This document shows positions 44,770-64,000 of a stretch of DNA of 64,000 nucleotides, piece by piece. The position numbers and the translations under genes were made by a program. The notes under the pieces were generated by a model. It was not told where the DNA came from. It searched no databases and saw only the letters and a program-made list of their open reading frames with translations. The stretch's first letter is position 1, and each line of letters opens with the position of its first letter. Source of the stretch: an uncultured bacterium (lineage in GTDB: Bacteria; Pseudomonadota; Alphaproteobacteria; Rhodospirillales; Rhodospirillaceae); NCBI GenBank assembly GCA_903888485.1, contig CAISTS010000088.1, forward strand, positions 21,836 to 85,835, read 5' to 3'.

Positions 44770-45926
44770 ATGAACTTTCTCTTCTATTCCCCGCATACGT
44801 TGATCGACTCCAGCAGTGGCGCCGCCAAGTGCGTACAGACGCTGCTCGAAGAGCTAGTCGCGCTCGGGCACCGCTGCGTCGCCGTCACCGGCACGGTGGT
44901 GGATGGACCCAATGCCCTGTTCGAACAGGTACTGCAGGCGCCCGAGGCTCAATCGTTGAAGATCGCGGGCAGCAGCATTTCCATACCGGCGCGTAAGCTC
45001 ACCTTTCGCGGCGTGGAACATGTCGTCGTCGGGGCCAAGGCCACGCGCGCTGAGGCTCTGCTCGCTTATGAGGAGGTCGTGCTGCGCACGGTGTTCCTCG
45101 ACTCCTTCTTAAAGCTGAAGCCGGATGTACTGCTTTCCTACGGCGGGTTCACCTCGAATGCTTTCGCCGGACAGCATGCCATGACACATGGGGTCCGTTC
45201 AGTGCTGTTCGCCGCGTCGAGTTCAATCGCGCGCCGTTCGGACTTTCAGCACGTCAATCGCATCGTCGCGGTTTCCAAAGCCCTTGCCCGCAAACTCGCG
45301 CCCATCGCCGGCCAGCCCGTGCTCGCACTGGCGCCTTTCGTGCGCACCGCCGATGCCGTGCCACAAAGCCGCACGCCGGACTACATCACCTTCATCAATC
45401 CGTCCCTCAACAAAGGGCTGAAACTTGTCGCCGCGCTCGCCGTCGAAAGCCAGCGCCTGAAGAAACCTTACAAATTCCTGTTTGTCGAAAGCCGCGGCAC
45501 GACCGCAAGCGCTAAGGCCGAGTGCCCGGAATTGGCGGGATGCAAGAACGTTTCCTACGCCCAGAACGTCGCCAGCGTGGCGGCGATCTATGCCCAGACG
45601 CGCATACTGCTCTTCCCGTCGCTGGTCTTCGAGACGGCGGGGCGCATCGCCATCGAGGCCAATGCCAACGGCATTCCGGTGCTCGCCAGCAATGTGGGCG
45701 GCATCGCCGAGACGCTGGACGGGGCGGGCTATCTGTTCGATCCGCCCGCGGCCATGGCGGAGGACTGGAATACACCGCCCCCGGCGGAGTACCTCGCTCA
45801 GTGGCTGACGGTCCTCGACCGCCTGCACGCGGACAGCGCCGAAGCCGCTGCGGCGGTCAAACGCGCCGAAGCGGCGGCGGCGCGCTACGACCTCGCGAAA
45901 TTAACCCGGCGGTTTCTGGAAGTGCT

Positions 45927-45930
<4 letters not shown>
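44770..45930 (+). CDS. GT-B-fold glycosyltransferase (group 1 / GT4-like)
   Basis: 386 residues. The N-terminal half has the glycine-poor start [22 protein letters not shown] typical of sugar-binding GT-B enzymes. The C-terminal half has the nucleotide-sugar site [32 protein letters not shown], where the E-x7-E pattern (ETAGRIAIE) is the GT4 signature. It transfers a sugar from an activated donor to an unknown acceptor. Standing between TolC and the adhesin and overlapping the adhesin stop codon by 4 bp, it may modify a cell-surface glycan or the adhesin itself; that is inference from position only. Confidence 0.85.
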
Positions 45931-56204
<10,274 letters not shown>

Positions 56205-56354
56205 ACTCCGTACGCATGCGTGAATGATATCACCCCGGGGCTGCTCTTTTTAAGAGAAACATCATCCACAGCCGCACAACGGACGCGCGCGGCGCGGCGG
56301 GCGATTCAAAGACTTAGCCGGAGAGGTGATATTCGGTCGAAACCAGTCCGCCCC

Positions 56355-57773
56355 TTAGCGCGGCAGGTCCGTGCTTCCCATGAGGAATTCGTCAACCGCG
56401 CGTGCGGCTTGGCGGCCTTCGCGGATCGCCCAAACGACCAGGCTTTGGCCACGGCGCATGTCGCCGGCGGCAAAAACCTTGGGGACCGAGGTCTGATACT
56501 TGAGGGTGTTGGCTTCGACATTCCCACGGCCGTCGAGCTTGACCCCTAGGTTCTTGACCATACCGTCGTGAATCGGATGCACAAATCCCATGGCGAGCAG
56601 CACCAGGTCGGCCGGAAGCTCCGTTTCCGAACCGGGCACTTCCTTGCCGTTCTCCAGACGCACGATCTGTTGCGCGACGACGTTGCCCCGGGCATCGCCC
56701 TTGAACATCTTGGTCGCCACGGCGAAGTCGCGTTCGCAGCCCTCTTCCTGGGACGACGAGGTGCGCATCTTGAGCGGCCAGTAGGGCCAGACCAGCGGCT
56801 TGTTCTCCTGCTCGGGCGGGCGCGGCATGATTTCGAGCTGCGTGACCGACTTGGCGCCCATGCGGACCGACGTACCGATGCAGTCCGAGCCCGTATCGCC
56901 GCCGCCGATGACAATGACGTTTTTGCCTGTCGCCGTGATGACGTCCTTCTCGGGAATAATGTCGCCGGCAACGCGCTTGTTGTTCTGGCCGAGGAAATCC
57001 ATGGCGAAGTGGATGCCCTTGAGATCGCGCCCCGGCACCGGCAGATCGCGCGGCGCCTGGGCGCCGCCCGTCAGGATGACGGCGTCGAAATCCTTGAGCA
57101 GCGTCTCAACCGAGATGTTGCCGCCAATGTGGCTATTGGTCTTGAACACAACACCCTCGGCCTTCATCTGATCCATGCGCCGGTCGATGAGGTGCTTTTC
57201 CATCTTGAAGTCGGGGATGCCGTAACGGAGCAAGCCGCCGATGCGGTCGTCTTTCTCGAACAGCGTCACGCCGTGGCCGGCGCGCGCGAGCTGCTGCGCC
57301 GCCGCCATGCCGGCAGGGCCCGAGCCGACGACGGCGATCTTCTTGCCGGTCTTGCGCACGGGCAGTTCGGGCTGCACCCAGCCTTCGGCAAAGCCACGGT
57401 CGATGATGGTGCACTCGATGGATTTGATGGTCACCGCATCGTCGTTGATGTTGAGCGTGCACGACGCCTCGCACGGCGCGGGGCAGATGCGGCCGGTGAA
57501 TTCGGGGAAATTGTTGGTGGAATGCAAGGTTGCGAGCGCTTCGCGCCAGCGGCCCTTGAACACCAAGTGATTCCAGTCGGGGATCAGATTATTGACCGGG
57601 CAGCCGTTGTGGCAGAACGGAATGCCGCAATCCATGCAACGCGCGCCCTGCCCTTGGGCGGCTTCGTCGCTGAACGGCTTGACGAACTCGCGGTAATTGC
57701 CGACGCGTTCGGCAACCTTCGCGTACGGGCGATCAGTGCGCCCGATTTCGAGGAACCCCGTCGGCTTACCCAT
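56355..57773 (-). CDS. gltD: glutamate synthase (NADPH) small subunit
   Basis: 472 residues. The N-terminal Cys clusters for 4Fe-4S centres are [14 protein letters not shown] and [10 protein letters not shown]. Then come the FAD-binding [17 protein letters not shown] with [12 protein letters not shown], and the NADPH-binding [12 protein letters not shown]. It passes electrons from NADPH to the large subunit. Its start overlaps the gltB stop by 8 bp, so the pair is translationally coupled. Length and motifs are standard. Confidence 0.96.
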   Translation of the reverse strand: MGKPTGFLEIGRTDRPYAKVAERVGNYREFVKPFSDEAAQGQGARCMDCGIPFCHNGCPVNNLIPDWNHLVFKGRWREALATLHSTNNFPEFTGRICPAPCEASCTLNINDDAVTIKSIECTIIDRGFAEGWVQPELPVRKTGKKIAVVGSGPAGMAAAQQLARAGHGVTLFEKDDRIGGLLRYGIPDFKMEKHLIDRRMDQMKAEGVVFKTNSHIGGNISVETLLKDFDAVILTGGAQAPRDLPVPGRDLKGIHFAMDFLGQNNKRVAGDIIPEKDVITATGKNVIVIGGGDTGSDCIGTSVRMGAKSVTQLEIMPRPPEQENKPLVWPYWPLKMRTSSSQEEGCERDFAVATKMFKGDARGNVVAQQIVRLENGKEVPGSETELPADLVLLAMGFVHPIHDGMVKNLGVKLDGRGNVEANTLKYQTSVPKVFAAGDMRRGQSLVVWAIREGRQAARAVDEFLMGSTDLPR

Positions 57774-60700
57774 GCGCTTTGGTTCCGCCGAGCTTGAACG
57801 AGTTTTCTTCCGCGCCGCGCGCGCGCGAGGCGGCCAGGATTTTCAAAGATTTACTGTAATCGATCGGCATGACTTTGATGAACTTGGGCAGGTAGTAGTC
57901 CCAGCGATCGAGGATCTGCTTGGCGCGCGCGCTGCCGGTGTAGTGGCGGTGACGCTCGATCAAGCGGTGCAGGCGCGGCGCATCGTTCTCGAGGTGATTG
58001 ACCATGAGCGCGCGCGAGGCGGCTTCATCGCTCTGGCCGACGGGCTCCATCTTGATCGGATCGAAGCCGACCATCGACATATTGCAAAGCTTCTCGAACT
58101 GGCCGTGTTCGTCGAGCACATAGGCAATGCCGCCCGACATGCCGGCGGCAAAGTTGCGCCCCGTGGAACCCAGCACGACGACAACCCCGCCCGTCATATA
58201 TTCGCAGCCATGGTCGCCGACGCCTTCAACAACGGCGATGGCGCCCGAATTGCGCACGGCAAAGCGCTCACCGGCCACGCCGGAGAAATAGCACTCGCCC
58301 TCGATGGCGCCGTACAACACCGTGTTGCCGACGATGATGTTTTCCGACGGCACCGCAGGACACTCGCGCGGCGGATAGATCGCGATACGTCCGCCCGACA
58401 GGCCCTTGCCGACATAGTCGTTGCCCGCGCCGGACAACTCAAAGGATACGCCGCGCGCCAGGAACGCGCCGAAGCTCTGGCCGGCGATGCCGCTGAGCTT
58501 CACCGAGATCGTGTCTTCCGGCAGGCCGGCGTGACCGTAACGCTTGGCCACCTCACCCGACAGCATCGCGCCGACGGTGCGGTTGACGTTGCGGATGGTG
58601 GTCTCGATGGTCACCGCCTGGCCGTTGTTCAACGCCGGCGCGGCCAGGGCGATCAAGCGGTGGTCGAGGGCCTTGTCGAGCCCGTGATCCTGCCGGGCGA
58701 GATTGCTGGTGAGCACGTCCTTGGCAACGCGCGGCTTGTAAAGCAGGCGCGAAAAGTCGAGCCCTTTGGCCTTGTAGTGATCGATGGCGCGGCGCGTGTC
58801 GATGAGATCGACCCGGCCGATCAAATCCGCGAAACGCGCGATGCCCAACTGGGCCATGATCTTTCGCGCCTCTTCGGCGATGAAGAACAGATAGTTGATC
58901 ACATGCTCGGGCTGACCGGCAAAACGCGCCCGCAGGATCGGATCCTGGGTGGCGACGCCGACCGGGCACGTGTTGAGATGGCACTTGCGCATCATGATGC
59001 AGCCGAGCGCGATCAAGGGGGCGGTCGCGAAACCGAACTCGTCGGCGCCAAGCAACGCGCCCACGATCACGTCGCGCCCCGTGCGCAGGCCGCCGTCCAC
59101 TTGCACGGCGATGCGGCCGCGCAGGTTGTTAAGCACAAGGGTCTGGTGGGTTTCCGCAAGGCCGATTTCCCAAGGCGATCCCGCATGGGTCAGCGAGGTC
59201 AGCGGCGAAGCGCCGGTGCCGCCTTCGAAGCCCGAAATGGTGACGTGATCGGCGCGCGCCTTTGAGACACCTGCCGCGACCGTGCCGACACCGATTTCCG
59301 AAACCAGTTTGACGCTGATGCGCGCCTTCGGATTGACGTTCTTCAGGTCGTGAATAAGCTGCGCGAGATCCTCGATCGAATAGATGTCGTGGTGCGGCGG
59401 CGGTGAGATCAAGCCGACCCCCGGCGTCGAGTGACGCACTTTGGCGATGGGACCGTTGACCTTGTCGCCCGGCAGCTGACCACCCTCGCCGGGCTTTGCG
59501 CCCTGGGCCATCTTGATCTGGATGTCGTCGGCGTTGACCAAGTACTCGGTGGTGACGCCGAAGCGGCCCGATGCGACCTGCTTGATGGCCGAGCGCATGG
59601 AATCGCCGTTGGCCAGGGGCTTGAAGCGGTCGGGTTCTTCGCCGCCCTCGCCGGTATTCGAACGCGCGCCGATGCGGTTCATGGCGATGGCGAGCGCGGT
59701 GTGAGCCTCGCGGCTGATGGAGCCGAAGGACATGGCGCCCGAGGAGAAACGCTTGACGATATCTTTGGCGGACTCAACTTGCTCGAGCGGGATCGGCTGC
59801 GCCGCGAGCTTGAACTCGAACAGGCCACGCAGCTGCATCAACCGCTCGGACTGATCGTTCATGAGCTGCGCGTATTCTTCATAGGTCTGCGCGTTGTTGG
59901 ACCGCGCCGCATGCTGCAGCTTGGCCACCGAATCCGGCGTCCACATATGCTGCTCGCCACGCAGACGGAAGGCATACTCGCCGCCCGGATCAAGCGCGTC
60001 CTTCAGATAAAGCATGTTGCCGAAGGCCAGACGGTGACGCTCGACGGTCTCCTTGGCGATCTCGGCAAAACCGACGCCCTCCACCGGCGACGATGTGCCG
60101 GTGAAGTACTTGTCGATGAAGTCGTTCGACAGGCCGATGGCATCGAAAATCTGCGCGCCGCAATAGGACTGCAGCGTCGAGATGCCCATCTTGGACATCA
60201 CCTTCAGCATGCCCTTGCCGACGGCCTTGATGTACTGCTTCTGGATCTTCTCGTCGGTGTAGTCGGCGGGGATCTGCACGCCGCGCAGCGACGACATCGT
60301 TTCGAAAGCAAGATACGGATTGATAGCTTCGGCGCCATAGCCTGCGAGGGTGCAGAAGTGATGCACTTCGCGCGCTTCGCCCGTCTCGACCACGAGGCCG
60401 GTTTCGGTGCGCAGGCCCTTGCGAATCAGATGGTGATGAACGGCCGCGGTGGCCAGCAGCGCCGGGATGGAGATGCGGTTGCGGCTGACGCGCCTGTCCG
60501 AAAGAATAAGGATGTTGTAGCCGTCGAGCACCGACTTGTGCGCTTCGGCGCAGAGGCTATCGAGGGCCGGCTCCATGCCTTCGGCGCCGCGCTCCACTGG
60601 ATAGGTCAGATCGAGCGTGCAGGTGCGGAAGGAATCGCCAAGCAGCTTGCCGAGATGGCGGATCTTTTCGAGGTCGCCGTCGGTGAGGATTGGCTGGCGC

Positions 60701-62394
60701 ACTTCGAGACGCAGGTGCGAGTCCTCGGAATCAAGCCCGAGCAGGTTGGGGCGCGGACCGACCAGCGAGACCAGCGACATCACCAACTCCTCCCGGATCG
60801 GATCGATCGGCGGGTTGGTGACCTGGGCGAAGCATTGCTTGAAGTAAGTGTAGAGAAGCTTGCTCTTGCGCGAGAGCACCGACAATGCCGTGTCCGTACC
60901 CATGGAGCCGACCGGATCGTCGCCGGTGCGCGCCATCGGCTCAAGGAAGGTGCCGAGGTCCTCCTGGGTGTAACCAAATGCCTGCTGACGGTCGAGCAGC
61001 GTCTCGTTGGGCGACGGGCGCTCGCTCACCGGCGCGGGCGCAAGGTCCTCGAGCACGAACTGGGTCTTCTCCAGCCACTGCTTGTAAGGCTTGGCGGCGG
61101 CCAGCGACGCTTTGAGCTCGGCGTCGTCGATGATGCGCCCCTCTTCCAGGTCGATGAGGAACATCTTGCCCGGCTGCAAACGCCACTTCTTGACGATCTT
61201 GTCCTCGGGGATGTTAAGCACACCCGCCTCGGACGCCATGACGACGAGGTTGTCCTGGGTAACGAGGTAGCGCGCGGGACGCAGACCGTTGCGGTCGAGG
61301 GTCGCGCCGATCTGGCGGCCGTCGGTGAACGCCAGTGCCGCCGGGCCGTCCCAGGGTTCCATCAGCGCGGCGTGGTACTCGTAGAACGCACGGCGCTTCT
61401 CATCCATCAGCGGATTGCCGGCCCACGCCTCCGGAATCAGCATCATCACCGCGTGCGCGAGCGAGTAGCCTCCCTGCACAAGGAGTTCCAGAGCGTTGTC
61501 GAGGCTGGCGGTATCCGACTGCCCGGACGCGATCAGCGGCCAAAGCTTTTCCATGTCGTCGCCGAACAGCTTCGACTTCATGGCGTGGCGGCGCGCTTCC
61601 ATCCAATTGAGGTTGCCGCGCAGCGTGTTGATTTCGCCATTGTGTGCGACCATGCGGTACGGGTGCGCGAGGCGCCACGACGGGAAGGTGTTGGTCGAGA
61701 AGCGTTGGTGAACCAGTGCAATCGCCGAGACCAAGCGCGGATCGTGCAGGTCGAGGAAGTACGTGCCGATCTGCGGCGCGAGCAGCATGCCTTTGTAGAT
61801 CACCACGCGCGCGGACAGGCTGCAGATGTAGAAGTCGTTGCGCGTCGTGGTCTTGTGCGCGAGCACTTCATTCTCGATCAGCTTGCGGATGACGAACAGG
61901 CGGCGCTCGAAATCATCACCCGCCTTGGTGCGTGCGCCGCGCCCGACGATGATCTGGCGGATCCAGGGCTCGCTGGTCTTCACGGTTTCGCCGAGGCCGG
62001 CGGGGTTCACCGGCACGTCACGCCAGCCGATCACTTCCTGGCCTTCGTCGATGACCGTGCGTTCGACAAGTTGGATGGCATCGCGCGCGGCCAGCGGCGC
62101 TTTGGGCAGGAAGATCATGCCGACGCCGTAGTCGCCCACCTTGGGAAGCTGGATGCCCTGGTCGCCGAAAACGCCGCGCAGGAAGGCATCGGGAATCTGA
62201 ATCAGGATGCCGGCGCCGTCGCCGGCCAGCGGATCGGCGCCCACGGCGCCACGATGCTCGAGGTTGACGAGGATCTGAAGACCCTGTCGGACGATGTCAT
62301 GGGACTTCTCGCCCTTGCTGTGAGCAACAAAGGCGACGCCGCAACTGTCGTGTTCATTTTTGGGGTCATAGAGCCCCTGTTTCGGCAGCGTCAT
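57766..62394 (-). CDS. gltB: glutamate synthase (NADPH) large subunit
   Basis: 1542 residues. After an 18-residue propeptide ([17 protein letters not shown]) the mature N-terminal nucleophile Cys follows in [11 protein letters not shown], starting the glutamine amidotransferase domain (to about 430). The central and FMN-binding domains follow, with [22 protein letters not shown] and, near residue 1160, the 3Fe-4S cluster motif [17 protein letters not shown]-terminal beta-helix (GxxG-rich) closes the protein. It makes two glutamates from glutamine and 2-oxoglutarate. ATG 62394 with AGGGACG upstream was chosen; the frame extends to 62517 but that part is non-homologous and precedes the propeptide. 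Confidence 0.96.
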   Translation of the reverse strand: MTLPKQGLYDPKNEHDSCGVAFVAHSKGEKSHDIVRQGLQILVNLEHRGAVGADPLAGDGAGILIQIPDAFLRGVFGDQGIQLPKVGDYGVGMIFLPKAPLAARDAIQLVERTVIDEGQEVIGWRDVPVNPAGLGETVKTSEPWIRQIIVGRGARTKAGDDFERRLFVIRKLIENEVLAHKTTTRNDFYICSLSARVVIYKGMLLAPQIGTYFLDLHDPRLVSAIALVHQRFSTNTFPSWRLAHPYRMVAHNGEINTLRGNLNWMEARRHAMKSKLFGDDMEKLWPLIASGQSDTASLDNALELLVQGGYSLAHAVMMLIPEAWAGNPLMDEKRRAFYEYHAALMEPWDGPAALAFTDGRQIGATLDRNGLRPARYLVTQDNLVVMASEAGVLNIPEDKIVKKWRLQPGKMFLIDLEEGRIIDDAELKASLAAAKPYKQWLEKTQFVLEDLAPAPVSERPSPNETLLDRQQAFGYTQEDLGTFLEPMARTGDDPVGSMGTDTALSVLSRKSKLLYTYFKQCFAQVTNPPIDPIREELVMSLVSLVGPRPNLLGLDSEDSHLRLEVRQPILTDGDLEKIRHLGKLLGDSFRTCTLDLTYPVERGAEGMEPALDSLCAEAHKSVLDGYNILILSDRRVSRNRISIPALLATAAVHHHLIRKGLRTETGLVVETGEAREVHHFCTLAGYGAEAINPYLAFETMSSLRGVQIPADYTDEKIQKQYIKAVGKGMLKVMSKMGISTLQSYCGAQIFDAIGLSNDFIDKYFTGTSSPVEGVGFAEIAKETVERHRLAFGNMLYLKDALDPGGEYAFRLRGEQHMWTPDSVAKLQHAARSNNAQTYEEYAQLMNDQSERLMQLRGLFEFKLAAQPIPLEQVESAKDIVKRFSSGAMSFGSISREAHTALAIAMNRIGARSNTGEGGEEPDRFKPLANGDSMRSAIKQVASGRFGVTTEYLVNADDIQIKMAQGAKPGEGGQLPGDKVNGPIAKVRHSTPGVGLISPPPHHDIYSIEDLAQLIHDLKNVNPKARISVKLVSEIGVGTVAAGVSKARADHVTISGFEGGTGASPLTSLTHAGSPWEIGLAETHQTLVLNNLRGRIAVQVDGGLRTGRDVIVGALLGADEFGFATAPLIALGCIMMRKCHLNTCPVGVATQDPILRARFAGQPEHVINYLFFIAEEARKIMAQLGIARFADLIGRVDLIDTRRAIDHYKAKGLDFSRLLYKPRVAKDVLTSNLARQDHGLDKALDHRLIALAAPALNNGQAVTIETTIRNVNRTVGAMLSGEVAKRYGHAGLPEDTISVKLSGIAGQSFGAFLARGVSFELSGAGNDYVGKGLSGGRIAIYPPRECPAVPSENIIVGNTVLYGAIEGECYFSGVAGERFAVRNSGAIAVVEGVGDHGCEYMTGGVVVVLGSTGRNFAAGMSGGIAYVLDEHGQFEKLCNMSMVGFDPIKMEPVGQSDEAASRALMVNHLENDAPRLHRLIERHRHYTGSARAKQILDRWDYYLPKFIKVMPIDYSKSLKILAASRARGAEENSFKLGGTKAHG

Positions 62395-62533
62395 TAACGT
62401 CCCTGTCTCCCCAACAACCGATGCATTGCCTTGGCTCGCCGCACGCCGATCGCCCCCGCGGTCACGTGCCAAACCGACGCCGAGACCATTGATGCTCAAT
62501 GAAAAACGGCCGCCCAAAGCCAGCTAAAAAGTA

Positions 62534-62561
62534 TCAATAAACGACTTCAAGGGGCCGTCAA
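62534..62561 (-). promoter_or_regulatory. sigma-70-like promoter of gltBD
   Basis: On the minus strand TTGACG (62561-62556), a 16-nt spacer, then TATTGA (62539-62534). It would start transcription about 130 nt before the gltB ATG. Boxes are near but not at consensus. No sigma-54 site is seen here. Confidence 0.5.
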
Positions 62562-62641
62562 GTGGGCCGTCCGCGGCAACGCGGCGGGCCTACCCCAAAC
62601 GGTTGGGAAGGCAGCGCTTTTTTGCGAGCGCTGGGAGCGGC

Positions 62642-62663
62642 AAAAACGGCGGTCAGCCGTTTT
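62642..62663 (-). terminator. terminator overlapping the stop of the FMN-binding gene
   Basis: AAAACGGC / GCCGTTTT form an 8-bp stem whose loop contains the gene's TGA stop codon. The descending arm on the minus strand ends GCCGTTTTTG, giving the U-run. Confidence 0.7.
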
Positions 62664-63171
62664 CGTTCAAGACGAGAGCGTAAGTCGACAGGATGCGCTT
62701 CACGCCCGACAACATCTGGCCCGAGGACAGCGTCGCGCCGGAAATCATACCAATGTCGTCGAAGGTCGATCCGTGCTGCTTACCGTAGAACTGCGCGCGC
62801 CAATTCGGCTGCGTGATGCCGTCATAGTTCTCAAGGCATTCGAGAATCTCGACCTGCTTGACCTTGCCTTCAGGGCTGATGGCGATGGCGTAGCTGATCC
62901 AATCGTCTTTGCCGCGCACCTGATCGAGGACAAACCAGCCGCCGGTGGAAGCTTTCCACGCTTTGACGTTGCGCGAGTAGATGTTGACGTTGGAGTCCTT
63001 AATGATCGCGTTGAATTGGAACTGGTCCAACGTGACGTGTTTGACCTCGAAGGTCGCTCCAGGAAACAACATTTGCTGGGCCGCAGCCACGTCCATATAG
63101 ACCCTGGCTTGGGCAGGCGCCGTTGCCGTCGCCACGATCGCGGCCGGAACCAAAAGAAACTGGAACTTCAT
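62653..63171 (-). CDS. periplasmic FMN-binding-domain protein
   Basis: 172 residues. A signal peptide (MKFQFLLVPAAIVATATAPAQA) exports it. The FMN_bind domain follows, ending with the flavinylation motif in ISGATLSSGQ (consensus S/T-GAT, residues about 143-148); ApbE would attach FMN to the Thr. The central strand WISYAIAISPEGKVKQVEILE is typical. It probably relays electrons in the periplasm. ApbE lies 30 kb away together with a haem-type membrane protein, and together they fit one flavin electron-transfer system. GAGGAGG precedes the ATG; a terminator overlaps the stop. Confidence 0.85.
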   Translation of the reverse strand: MKFQFLLVPAAIVATATAPAQARVYMDVAAAQQMLFPGATFEVKHVTLDQFQFNAIIKDSNVNIYSRNVKAWKASTGGWFVLDQVRGKDDWISYAIAISPEGKVKQVEILECLENYDGITQPNWRAQFYGKQHGSTFDDIGMISGATLSSGQMLSGVKRILSTYALVLNENG

Positions 63172-63328
63172 GGGCCTCCTCGCTCACGATGATCTTTGTT
63201 TATATATCAATCCAACGTCCTGATTCCAGATACTACCCCCACATATGGAACCTTAATTCGCACAGCCTTGCCGTGCGGCGGGGAGGCGGGGTTGCATGAG
63301 CGGAATATTATCTTTTAGAATCAATACC

Positions 63329-64000
63329 TTATAAATTCCTCTCCGCGGGCTTTGCCAGCACCGCGATGAAGTACCCGTTATGCCAGTCGAAATCGCGCGC
63401 GCGGCGGAAGTCGATCAGCGGGGTTAGGTGCTGCGGACTCAACCCGTCGTCTGTACTACGGATGGACGCCGCATAAAGCGCCACGACACCGCACCGGGCC
63501 ATGGCGGCGAAAGTCCCTTCGCGCACGCGCTCCCAGTTCCAATCGTCGACGATGAAGACGAATTTCTCGTCCAGACAGGGCATGGGCAGTTTCAGACCCT
63601 GGTACTGGTCGATGGCATCGTGCGGACCGTCGAACAGGTAGACGTTGAACGGACCCGGCAGCTTTGAATAGTCGACCTTGCGGAAATCGGATTCGGCGAA
63701 GGTCACATGCACATCGGGCGTGATGAACTTGCGCAGATTGGCCATGAACTGCTCTTTCGGCCCACCGAACTCCGACCAGTTGTCGATGGCCACTGCCCTG
63801 ACCTTATTGCCGTGGATGGCCGAGCACAGGGTCGAGCCCATCCACGAACCAATCTCGAGATAGCGCGCATCGCCCAGCGAAGCGATCAGGGTATTGATGA
63901 AATAGCGGTACTTTTTCCCCGACATGCCGTCGATGCCGTAAATGCCGTCGTCGGGGTTGAGATCGCACTTGGCTATGGCTGCCCGCAGCGCCGCATCGAC
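63329..64000 (-). CDS. class I SAM-dependent methyltransferase, cut by window edge
   Basis: At least 223 residues; the reading frame stays open to the end of the window and the region upstream of the internal ATG at 63925 (read from 64000: VDAALRAAIAKCDLNPDDGI) is clearly coding, so the true start lies outside. The SAM-binding motif I is YLEIGSWMGST, followed by an acidic end of strand 2 (AIDNWSEF) and an FDGPHDAIDQYQG segment in the place of motif IV. This fits the Methyltransf_24-like group, often found in glycan or natural-product clusters. The substrate is unknown. Confidence 0.78.
   Translation of the reverse strand, partial: VDAALRAAIAKCDLNPDDGIYGIDGMSGKKYRYFINTLIASLGDARYLEIGSWMGSTLCSAIHGNKVRAVAIDNWSEFGGPKEQFMANLRKFITPDVHVTFAESDFRKVDYSKLPGPFNVYLFDGPHDAIDQYQGLKLPMPCLDEKFVFIVDDWNWERVREGTFAAMARCGVVALYAASIRSTDDGLSPQHLTPLIDFRRARDFDWHNGYFIAVLAKPAERNL

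Noticed and set aside
59431..62397. 988-codon plus-strand frame opposite gltB
   Set aside because: It lies wholly within gltB, whose Cys nucleophile, FMN and iron-sulfur motifs are all intact on the minus strand.

Overview
The window is a 64 kb, GC-rich, gene-dense chromosomal segment, most likely from an alphaproteobacterium. Pointers are the divergent isocitrate lyase / ScfR-RamB-type regulator pair, the TorF porin-AmtB-PII cluster behind a textbook sigma-54 promoter, an alphaproteobacterial-looking second EF-G, and gltBD of the NADPH type. I see no tRNA, rRNA, CRISPR array, insertion sequence or phage genes. I would not name a genus.

Layout. 0.1-7.9 kb is a housekeeping/accessory stretch: alpha/beta hydrolase, RhlE-like DEAD-box helicase behind a good sigma-70 promoter, NTF2-like protein, carboxylesterase, small membrane protein, a short transcribed-looking unit with its own terminator, an EF-G paralogue with a degenerate GTPase centre, and an EamA exporter. 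7.8-23.0 kb holds two genes on the minus strand built almost wholly of an octapeptide of the type [ST]-x-x-Q-[ILV]-x-[AG]-[LFIM]. One encodes 4332 residues; the other encodes 616 residues, broken into three blocks by Pro-rich linkers. 23.3-25.8 kb has a small membrane protein, an unknown protein and a lipoprotein with a TAXI-type binding domain. 25.9-28.8 kb is a nitrogen-status operon (sigma-54 promoter, TorF porin, amtB, PII). 29.1-37.7 kb carries anaplerotic and fatty-acid/acetate genes (GTP-PEPCK, thiolase, isocitrate lyase, ScfR-like regulator, GntR regulator) and a membrane protein/ApbE flavin-transferase pair. 37.7-56.2 kb is a type I secretion island: HlyD adaptor, ABC transporter, a CHASE2 adenylate cyclase, TolC, a glycosyltransferase, and a 3425-residue FecR/Calx-beta/LamG/RTX adhesin that is the probable secreted cargo. 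56.4-64 kb has gltD-gltB, a periplasmic FMN-binding protein and a methyltransferase cut by the window edge.

How the parts may work together. The sigma-54 operon and gltBD are both parts of ammonium capture and assimilation. Isocitrate lyase, its divergent regulator, PEPCK and the thiolase suit growth on acetate or fatty acids followed by gluconeogenesis. ApbE, its 4-helix membrane partner and the distant FMN-binding protein fit a flavinylated extracytoplasmic electron-transfer chain. The secretion island exports a giant surface protein, with a cAMP enzyme inserted among the transporter genes.

The least explained content is the octapeptide protein pair. The large gene shows a nested periodicity that I read directly from the sequence: 8 residues, then 24 octads (192 residues), then 48 octads (384 residues, exactly 1152 bp). 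The 1152-bp unit recurs in phase about eight times between about 9.2 and 18.4 kb, and the central copies are nearly identical in DNA. Octads lacking the central Gln recur every 3-4 octads, which suggests a solenoid with one distinct face. I know no characterised function for it.
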